NCBI GenBank assembly: GCA_028583685.1
Contig: JAMXIF010000031.1
Span: 5,774,412-5,838,411 of the forward strand
DNA: 64,000 nt
Direction of reading: 5' to 3'
From: Petaurus breviceps papuanus
Lineage: Eukaryota; Chordata; Mammalia; Diprotodontia; Petauridae
Notes under the pieces: generated by a model
Told to the model about the DNA's origin: nothing
The model's input: only the letters and a program-made list of their open reading frames with translations
The model's database searches: none
Program-made: the position numbers and the translations under genes
Shown here: one piece after another, positions 55,921-64,000 of the stretch
Position numbering within the stretch: the first letter of the stretch is position 1
Layout of the letters: each line of letters begins with the position of its first letter

Positions 55921-56375
55921 GTAACTATGTTCTTTAAGTGTTATTAAAATCCTTTTTAAATTCAACTGTTATCTAGCTATCTAATGAGAGGAATAAAGAG
56001 ACTCGTTCATACCGGATTGGGCAAAACCTGTTCTCAATGGTAGAAAGCATTGTGTCTCAAGAACTTGGGGAAGGGGTTCTAGGAAGTAAAGTTTCGTAAC
56101 AAAATAGAAAAGAGGAAGCATCTCTGAAGACTCAGGTGGCTGGTCTTCTTTTATACCTAGGGAACTCTTTCCTCCTGGGTCTCTGGTGGGCTGGCTCTCT
56201 GAGAAATTAGGATTCAGCATGTGTGCACTGGGCCCCTGGAGTGGGGAATGAAGGGTGAGGATTAGTTTTAGGCTAGAGAGAGGCAAAGAAAGAGATGAGA
56301 GAGTGCTGAAAGCGAGATTTTGCCAATGTCTAGCTACAATTAAGGCTAGCCCCAATGATCTTCTTGTCCAAAAAG

Positions 56376-56400
56376 ATGGATAGATTGATAGATGATAGCT

Positions 56401-56451
<51 letters not shown>

Positions 56452-56544
56452 NNNNNNNNNNGATGGATGGATGGATGGATGGATGGATGGATGGATGGAT
56501 GGATGGATGGATGGATGGAGAGATAGATAGATAGGTAGATAGAT
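56376..56544 (+). repeat. (GATA)n and (GATG)n microsatellites with gap
   Basis: GATA run to 56451, ten N, then a GATG run to about 56516, then GATA again. The 260-codon minus-strand frame across it is an artefact. Confidence 0.97.
56452..56461. other. Assembly gap (10 N)
   Basis: Ten N exactly at the switch from GATA to GATG units. Confidence 1.
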
Positions 56545-56547
56545 AAA

Positions 56548-56770
56548 TTTAAGTACTATGTGCCAGGCACTATGATAAGCTCTAGGGATACAAATAAAAG
56601 CTAACACGGTCCCTTCCCTGTGCAGTCTTAGGTGGAAAGACAGAACATAAAGGCATGCTGGTAAGCTGGGGTAGGGAACAGTGTACTTGGGAAGGCATGT
56701 CAAGGAGATAGTGGGGAGATGAGGGGTGGTCTGGGATCCAGCAAAATAAAACAGAAAGGGCAACTGTCAG
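56548..56770 (-). mobile_element. L2 3' end, antisense
   Basis: aagtactatgtgccaggcac, tatgataagctctagggata, caaataaaagctaacacggt and cccttccctgtgcagtctta. Confidence 0.7.
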
Positions 56771-56924
56771 AACCAGCGGAATTGGGGTGGAATCCAGATA
56801 TCCAGTGGGGATAGAGATAGTTGTAGAGTAAGCCAGTGGTGAGGAGTCTGCAGGAAGTCATTTGAAATGATAAGAAGCAAATTTTTGTTTGGAAACAGGT
56901 CTCTTTATTCCTAGTCCATTGTTA

Positions 56925-57107
56925 GATGGTGTAGGGGAAAGCTGGACTTGAACTTCAAGGACAACTCTGTCATTTATTAAGCCTGTGATTGTAGCTGTTC
57001 CCAAGCCTCTGATTCCTCATATGTAAAATCAGAGTATTAATATTTGCACTACAGGCTCACGGGGTCACTCTGAGAAGGACTTTTCATAAAACATTAATGT
57101 GTGATAG
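56925..57107 (+). mobile_element. MIR
   Basis: ctctgattcctcatatgtaa, aatcagagtattaatatttg, cggggtcactctgagaagga. Confidence 0.65.
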
Positions 57108-57190
57108 TCAACAAATATTTTATTAAGCATATTGTGCTAAGGACTGTGCTAAAGTATTTGGGGTGCCAAAAAACAAATAAACACAAAATA
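57108..57190 (-). mobile_element. L2 3' end, antisense
   Basis: caacaaatattttattaagc, ctaaggactgtgctaaagta. Confidence 0.65.
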
Positions 57191-58329
57191 TGAAATAATA
57201 ACATTAATGATGATTATAATGATAATCCCCATCATCTGTTATGTACTATAGACATCTGAGTTAATTCACAGGACCATAGTTGACTCACCCCTTTTCTTTG
57301 AGTGTTATAAGGGAACCTGACACCAATCTGTGCTTCCTGTTTTCCTCTCCCACCCCACCCCTCCACACACACCTAGGAGTGCTAAAGTCTTTGATAATCC
57401 TGAGGGTTTCATGGGCAAACCTTGACTGCTCTATAGTAGAAAGTTGAAATTACCAGCACAGTGAAGCATAGAGGGTTAGCAAAAATAATCAAAGGGGAAG
57501 ACCGAGAATATTAGTAACTAAATTCCACTAACATTATAAGACACCCATTACAAGGTTCTGCTAGGAACTTCACTGCAAAGATCATCAAGAATAGCAGAGA
57601 GCATGTTACACAGGTGCAGAAGCCAAATGCTGTATATCTTCCCAAATCCCTCCACTGGGGCATCTGATGGCCTATGTGTGATGGGAAGTGACAGGGATTA
57701 TTTCAACTTTATCTCCTAACTTAGTCATGGTTCCCTAAGAACCTGTCAGTTGGACATATTTTACTTCCCATTTATACAAACAGGGATCACAGAAATCATT
57801 AGAAGGGGAAATTAATGAAAGTTGATATGAAATAAGAGCCCAGAGGCAAAGGAACCCTGTTTATCAGTACAATATTCAAAGTCCCCCTAGGCTCAAGCTC
57901 ACTTTAGCATTTGCTGTGGTTCTTCTTTATTTCATTTGGGAAAACACTACAAACAGATTACTCATTTAAAGCTAGAAAATTAATTATGACTGGGAAGTTC
58001 TAAGGAAATTTAAAAGGGAGCATAGCATATTTTTAATAAGTTATAAATGCATTATGGCAAACTAGCAAACAATTCTACCCTCATTACTAGCTTTCTTTCT
58101 ACTCCCCCATTCTAAGTGGTAGAAAAATAATTGAAAGTATTTTTTTACTAAATAGCATTATCTTACCTTTGTATGACTTATTTTTTACTTTATCAAAGCA
58201 TTATATACCTATTATCATATTTAGTTCTTATGAGGTTTTTTAATTAAAATATACTGTTATTTTATATGACCTAATCATATCAATGTAATATCATATCATA
58301 TATCAAATTATACCAAGGATAGGGCTCGG
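57191..58329. other. No recognised feature
   Basis: AT-rich, no repeat or exon recognised. Confidence 0.5.
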
Positions 58330-58520
58330 TCTATGATATCATTGACACAGGAAACTTGTAGATGAGGAGGTTGATACCTTCTCTGCAGCTTATAAATAAA
58401 GGCCTAGAATAGCAAAGGGTTAAATGATTTCCCCAGAGCCACACAGCCTTTGTGTGTCATAGGTGGGACCTTGAATCCAGGTTTTCTTGGCTTGAGGTCA
58501 GTGCTATATTGACTGCCACC
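58330..58520 (-). mobile_element. MIR/CORE-SINE, antisense
   Basis: acttgtagatgaggaggttg, gggttaaatgatttccccag, agccacacagcctttgtgtg and ttgaatccaggttttcttgg. Confidence 0.6.
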
Positions 58521-58844
58521 CTGCCCATGCACATCTAGGCCCAAAGCACAACCCTGAAATAAAAACCATCTTTTGAACACCATTGTTCTTCCAGAATTGC
58601 TGTATAGCTTTGGCTCATGGAATACCATAATTTCTAAAAGTTCAAAACTCCAAAGAGTTCACATTGAGGTTTTTTTAAGGAGCACTGGACAGTTACTGGG
58701 TGGTCATGGGTAAGGCATGACTTAATTGGAAAAAAAATGACATAAAGTAAATATTCAGACAACTGCTTGGCCAATAAAAGACAGAAGATACATAATGAGT
58801 GGCCCCCATGCCCGTGAAATGTCAAGAGCTTGAGGGTCAGACCA

Positions 58845-58960
58845 ATGAATCAATAAATATTAAGTTCTTATTCTGTACTACACACTGTGCTAAGTACTAA
58901 GGAAACAATCCCACAAAAATAGTCTCTTCCCTCAAGAAGTTGACATTGTAATGAGTAAAT
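58845..58960 (-). mobile_element. L2 3' end, antisense
   Basis: tcaataaatattaagttctt, tacacactgtgctaagtact and ttccctcaagaagttgacat. Confidence 0.7.
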
Positions 58961-59094
58961 TTTCAGTATCAGATTTACTGGAGGACACCAATCTAAGTCA
59001 CACAGGATGAGGGGTAGCTGGATTGTGCTAGTCTTAATTGGAAGGAGTACCTGTATCAAGGAGATCACAGATTCATTGAAGTATTAAACGTGTC

Positions 59095-59285
59095 ATCACA
59101 GCATGGCATGGCAAAGAATTGGACTGGGGAAGAAGAGACCTGAATGCTAGGCCAGGCTCTCCATGAACATGCACAGTCATTTATTTTCTCTGAGTCTCAA
59201 CTTTCTAATCTTCAATTAAGGGAATTATACCAGATAGATGATTTCTGAAGTCCCATTGAGCTCAGATATGCTATGTTTCTCTATT
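59095..59285 (+). mobile_element. MIR/CORE-SINE with L3-like tail
   Basis: ggaagaagagacctgaatgc, ctgagtctcaactttctaat and gatgatttctgaagtcccat. Confidence 0.65.
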
Positions 59286-59289
59286 CATA

Positions 59290-60160
59290 GTTTTATAATT
59301 CTTCTTTCAAAAGACAAAAACCAACAGCTTTTTGGACAATTGTTTAACTTTGTTTCCTTTTGTTTTTGCAGTAATGTGTCTTCCTCTCCTAATCAGTTGT
59401 TCACTTGATAGAATTCATATTTATAGGCTTCAGCATTGCTAGTACATTATAATCCCTGTCCCTAAAATTGCTGTTCTTACATTTCCCCAATTCTTTTTAA
59501 TAAAATCACATAAATTCTCTTTGTAACCGTAGCTTGTTTGTTCTTTCTCCCTTCACAATTCTGTCTAAGTAGCTTCAAATATCTTTGGCTATTTTTCACA
59601 TAGGCATTAAGTGTTCTTTGTCTCCTTCTGCCCCTTGTCTAGTTTAAATACTGTTTTATGTCCTACTACTTTACACTGACTTGAACCAGAGCTGTTATGT
59701 GAGGATTCACATAAAGATCCTTCTTTGCCCTAGTTCTTCTATTTCCCACAGCTTTTTAAGGATATCTTTATTGTCTCCATCTTCTCTCAGTTCCTATTTT
59801 GTAAGTGGAGTTTTGCTTTTATATTTCTTTGTCTAATACATTACTAGATATCTTTTTAGCTCCTCAGCTGTTATTCTCATTTTGGCCATCTTTTCTCATG
59901 GCATTCTTATGCTTAGGCTTTTCTGTTTGAAAATTGTTTCTTTTCTATAAAAAAAAAGTCTTCCTCATCAATTTTTCAGTGTGAGAAAATGTAATTTGTT
60001 AGCATCCTTTGCCCTCTGTCACAACACAAAATCAGTAAGCCCTGAAATAATTCTACAATGCGTTGGATTCACTCTCTTTCCTCCATAGGTCAGATTCCTT
60101 TACTTTCCTCTTTGGCTGCATTGAGTGAGGCAAAGTGTCCAAAATGAAGGAGGAGAGAGG
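59290..60160. other. No recognised feature
   Basis: Pyrimidine-rich on the plus strand; possibly an old unrecognised LINE. No motifs found to support it. Confidence 0.4.
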
Positions 60161-60179
60161 TCTATTGTACTTTGCTTAG

Positions 60180-61200
60180 CCAAAACAATCAATAAATACT
60201 GTTTAAGGCTTGCTGAGTTAAAGACACCCAGCTAAGCAGCAAAGATACAATGAAAGAGTCTCTGCCTTCAAGAGCTAATATTGTAAGGGAGGAGACTTGT
60301 AAATCATTCAGTATAAAGATAAGTGTTGTTCTTCAGTCATCAGGTCATGCCCATCTCTTCGTGACCCTGTGGACCATATTGTCTAATGGAGTTTTCCTGG
60401 AAAAGGTGCTGGAGTGGTTTGCCATTTCCTTCTCCAATAGATTGAGGCAGACAGGCTAAGTGATTTGCCAAGAGTCACACCCCTGGTAAGTGTCTGAGGC
60501 TGGATTTGGACTCAGGTCTTCCTGTCTTTGGACCAAGCGCTCTATCCACTGAGCCACCTAGCTGCCAAGATATATTCAGAGTAGAAGAAGGTCATTTCAT
60601 AGGGGAAGATACTAGCAGCTCAGGCATTGGGAAAGTTTTCTTTCAAAGGGTGGGAGTTCAGCTGAGTCTTGAAGGCAGCTATCAAAACCAATAGACAGAG
60701 ATGAGGAGGGAGAGAATTCCTAGAATGAGAGAGAGTTGTCAGAGAAACACCAAGATCAGAGACTGAATGCTATGTCCAAGGAAAAGCAAGTAAGCCAATT
60801 GGTTGTAGAGTGCACAGAGTGGGGTAAAGGGTACAAAGCCTGGAAATGTGGGAAGAGGCCAGTTTTAAGGAACTTTACATGCCAAAGGATGACTTTGTAT
60901 TTGATCCTGAAGGTAATAGAGAGCTAGCTCCTAGAGTTCACTGGGTAATGAGGTGTCTGTCATAGGTAGATCTCTACTTTATCACTTAATTGATATCCAC
61001 TAAATCTCTTGATTGGAATGGGGAAAACCTTTAGGGAGTGAGACCAATCAGAAGGCAAGTTAAATAGTCCAAGCAAGAAGATAGGAACTGAAGTGACTAG
61101 TAGGTTGGTGTTCCATCTATGATGACACCTCTTATGAAGAACAATGCTAACTGTAACATAATTAGAAAGCAATGGGGATAGTATAGGAAATGGAGATTCT
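60180..61200 (-). mobile_element. L2-type 3' end in antisense plus adjoining repeat, split by SINE
   Basis: caatcaataaatactgttta and tctctgccttcaagagctaa mark the antisense L2 end. After the SINE at 60326-60568 it continues ctgagtcttgaaggcagcta, ggccagttttaaggaacttt, gactttgtatttgatcctga, the same order as at 13.5-14.1 kb. Confidence 0.55.
60326..60568 (-). mobile_element. RTE/BovB-tailed tRNA SINE (MAR1 type), antisense
   Basis: gttgttcttcagtcatcagg, tggagtggtttgccatttcc, ggcagacaggctaagtgatt, gcgctctatccactgagcca and cctagctgcc. It lacks part of the usual CORE block. Confidence 0.88.
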
Positions 61201-61206
61201 GCCATT

Positions 61207-61425
61207 TGTTGTTGTTCAGTTGTTTCAGTTGTGTGTGATACTTCTTAACCCCATTTGGGGCTTTCTTGGAAGAGATCTTGGAGTGGTTTGCCATTTTCTT
61301 CTCCAGCTCATTTTACAGATGAGGAAACTGAGGCAAACAGTGACTTCCCAGGGTCACCCAGCTAGGAAGTGTCTGAGACTGGATTTGAATTCAGGGCTTC
61401 CTGACTCGCTTTCCACTGTGCCACC
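61207..61425 (-). mobile_element. RTE/BovB-tailed tRNA SINE with target-site duplication
   Basis: gttgttgttcagttgtttca, ccatttggggctttcttgga, cattttacagatgaggaaac, ctagaaggtg-type head decayed to actcgctttccactgtgcca. The duplication attctgccatt (61196-61206) and attctgccact (61426-61436) differs by one base. Confidence 0.88.
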
Positions 61426-61449
61426 ATTCTGCCACTTAAGGATTCATTA

Positions 61450-61930
61450 AAGACTAGGGGATGTTCAGATTGGAGAAAAGATGACTTAATAGGAATGAGA
61501 AAGCAGCCTTGAAAGATTTAAAAAGCTGCAACGTAGAAGAAAAAAATAGAGTTATTCTGCTTGGCCTCAAAGGACAGAACTGAGAGCATTAGGTGGAAAC
61601 CACAGAGTGGTAAATTTAAGCTTTTTGTAAGAATACCAGTACTATCATTTGGAGCCATCCCCAAGCAGAATTGGCACTTTGTCAACTTTTGACTACTATA
61701 GAGCTTCAAATTATTGTCATACACAGGCAGAATGGTGTGCCATTTTGAAGTGGAAAATAGCTGACTCTCAATAATTTTTCTACCCACTGTGAACTGCCCG
61801 TGACTGGAGGTTTTCTGGTGGAGACTTGGGAAGGACTTAGTGGGGAAGTTTTAGAAGGGATTCTTATATAAGTAAAGGTTGAACTCCATTACATTATGAA
61901 GGCCATTGTGACTAGTGTTCTGTGATCCTG
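61450..61930 (+). mobile_element. CR1/L3 LINE 3' region
   Basis: atgttcagattggagaaaag, gagttattctgcttggcctc, aaaggacagaactgagagca, ttaggtggaaaccacagagt, gactggaggttttctggtgg and gggattcttatataagtaaa follow the order of the CR1/L3 3' end. Confidence 0.75.
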
Positions 61931-61977
61931 GATACCCACCATCTGTATGATTTTGGCAAGGACTGAAGGCAAATCAA

Positions 61978-62110
61978 TTCAGTCAACATTCATTAAGCAC
62001 CCACCTTATGCAAGCTACCATTCAGGATCCTGCATGGGGATAGAAGAATGTTCTCTACACTGAAGAATTATGATATTCTACTGGTGGGCTACAACACATA
62101 AATAAATAAA
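61978..62110 (-). mobile_element. L2 3' end, antisense
   Basis: attcagtcaacattcattaa, gcacccaccttatgcaagct and aagaattatgatattctact. Confidence 0.6.
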
Positions 62111-62599
62111 TTCAGGTATTTGAGGAAAGTAAGAACACTATTCTTCCTCAATTTGTCCCCCCCCATAAAATGAGAGATGAGATTGCCTAAGGTCCCTAAA
62201 GAGACTTCTATCATACCACATTGTCTTCTGGTTGGCACCTAGTAACACCACAGTTTCTGTCATCTTTGCTATCTCCCTTTGTAAAATTATTGTTCACTCT
62301 TCTACTTTCATTGTGATGATTATTTCATCTTTCCTCTCATATGCCACTGACTGGAGTAGTTGAAGGTTCACACTCAAAATTTTTAGGTGCCTTGTAGACA
62401 TGGGCAGTGAAGCCTTCAGACCCAGGAGCATGTTCTTCCTTCTTAAATAACGGTCCACTTACTGAACTGTGATGTTTGCTCCTGCATCATTTACTCTTTC
62501 ATCCTTTGGATGATATCCAGTATTAGTCTTCATCTGTTTCCCTTCCTTGTACCACAGGGACTGGGATCATGATATCATTGATATGGGGTGAGAAAATTC

Positions 62600-62760
62600 T
62601 CTCTACTGAAGCATATTGGTACTTTCTTTGTAACTTACAGCCTTAGAAAGTAGCCCAGAACACTGAGAGTTTAAGAGATTTGTTCAGGATCCCACAGTTG
62701 AGCCAGGTCTTTCTGAATCTAAGGCCATCTCTCTGTGGCACTCACTGTGCCACACACCCC
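62600..62760 (-). mobile_element. MIR, antisense, decayed
   Basis: ctgagagtttaagagatttg, ttcaggatcccacagttgag and the head gtggcactcactgtgccaca. Confidence 0.5.
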
Positions 62761-64000
62761 TGCTCTGTACTTTGGCTTGCATAATTCCATTTTCTGAAGA
62801 ACTTCTTTTTATGGAACCTCAGTCTGATGTTTTTATCTCAAGCCCTTTCCAACAACCCTCTCTTCTCCTCCTTGAGCTCTCTGAACTATTTTTTATTTTG
62901 AAGTATTCTGAAGTATTGCTTATTTTTGACATTCTCTTTTTCCCTGATCAACTTCACTCTTTTATGCAAACTTTCATTTGTTCCATCTATAGTAGGCCTC
63001 TGATTCTCATTTTCTTTGGCTCACTTTCCTTTGCCCCTGTGTGAAGTTTCCTAACTTTAGAAGAAAAAAAAGGTGTCTCTTTTGAAGCAAGCATTCCCTA
63101 AAAAGTGTTCTCTTCCCTATCCCAGGGAGAGTTTCTCCCTCTTGTTTGCTGGCTTTGCTTCTTGTTTATCCCAGACTCTTTTACTATATTCTGCCTTTCC
63201 TCCCCGCTCCCCACCATGCCATGAGATCTTTCCTTTTCTTCCTGAAGGCTCACCTCTTTCTTCTCATATAGCCCCATTTTTACGTTTATTTAGGCAGAAA
63301 TTAGAAGCTCAGTTGTTTCTATTCCTTTTTAATCCTAGGTCTTGAAATTGGTCCAAGTGTGCCTGCCTCACTTTTATTATGGCTTACTTTGGGCAGTTTG
63401 AATAGTCTTTTTTTTTTTTTCATCACAAAGGAATTGGTATCACAGAGACTATGAACAGTGTGCCCTTGTTCTCTACACCGAAGACACTGTTCCTGACAAC
63501 ATAGAATACTCAGCTGATTTCTGGAATCATGTCTGTAGCATCTGTCCTGAGGACCAGTGACAATCCTTCTTAGTCCCTAAATGAAAAGCACCTAGCAGGT
63601 GGTGAACCATACTGTCCCCTGGCACAATGTCAGCTTGTTCTTGTCTCTCCCTGTCCAAGTAACAAACCCAGCTGCTTTGTTAATACATGACTAAAAGGAA
63701 CAGAAAAATATGAGAGCAAGTAAATATCTTTTTTCAATCACACTTCCTTACCTACATCACAATGGTTGCATGACTACCTATCTCTGCTGAAGAGAAAGAA
63801 GAGACTTTTCAGCTTGCAAATTCAAATGACCATAAAAATTCTTTCACTGTGCCTGGTCCTTTCTACTTTACTGATAAATCTCTAAAACAAATCCTCATTA
63901 TCCACTGATCTGGACCCCAGGCCAAAGCCCAAGGGTGAAATGAAAGTAAATTCTAATATTTTTGTAAAGAGATGGACAAAGGACATGGTCTCTATACTCA
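62761..64000. other. No recognised feature
   Basis: Pyrimidine-rich stretch (62.8-63.4 kb) then mixed sequence. Two 90-codon plus-strand frames show no family motif. Confidence 0.45.

Noticed and set aside
55981-56763. 260-codon minus-strand open frame
   Set aside because: It runs through GATA/GATG microsatellites and the N gap and reads as IYLS and SIHP repeats; the rest has no family motif.

Overview
This window looks like marsupial nuclear DNA. It carries tRNA-derived SINEs of the marsupial SINE1/WSINE1 type, tRNA-headed SINEs with an RTE/BovB-like tail (MAR1 type), several L1 copies with the marsupial 5' UTR and 3' end, and a deep background of MIR/CORE-SINE, L2, CR1/L3, RTE and DNA-transposon remains. 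The species was not resolved. There is no bacterial or viral gene layout, no tRNA or rRNA gene, no CRISPR array and no complete protein-coding gene that I recognise. Nearly all long open frames are repeat remains or frames across microsatellites, so I read the window as intergenic or intronic DNA.

Layout. 0-3.5 kb: a minus-strand L1 with its 5' UTR, ORF1 remains, the start of ORF2 (endonuclease) and the ORF2 C-terminus, but no reverse transcriptase domain. 3.5-9.2 kb: old CR1/L3, L2 and MIR pieces and one SINE. 9.25-12.35 kb: the only long stretch without recognisable repeats; its middle (about 9.95-11.76 kb) is CpG-rich and has a good splice donor at 10194, making it the best candidate promoter, first exon or enhancer. 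12.3-28.5 kb: dense MIR, L2 and SINEs, some nested with clear target-site duplications. 28.5-34.0 kb: a compound block of minus-strand L1 pieces. It holds an RTE-tailed SINE, a 1.3-kb element of unknown family with one uninterrupted 168-codon frame, and an ORF2-less L1 of the half-L1 (HAL1) plan.

34-45 kb: mostly sequence with no feature I can name, plus MIRs and microsatellites. 45.9-46.4 kb: a long CT tract with a 100-N gap. 47.6-49.5 kb: a 5'-truncated L1 with target-site duplications, then an RTE ORF fragment. 50-56 kb: a younger SINE, a possible terminal coding exon (51102-51199), a long L2 and GATA/GATG repeats with a 10-N gap. 57-64 kb: L2, MIR, two RTE-tailed SINEs and a CR1/L3 3' end.

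Most repeat calls come from recalled consensus features and visible motifs, so family names are approximate and edges are usually good to 10-30 bases. Coordinates of target-site duplications were read base by base.
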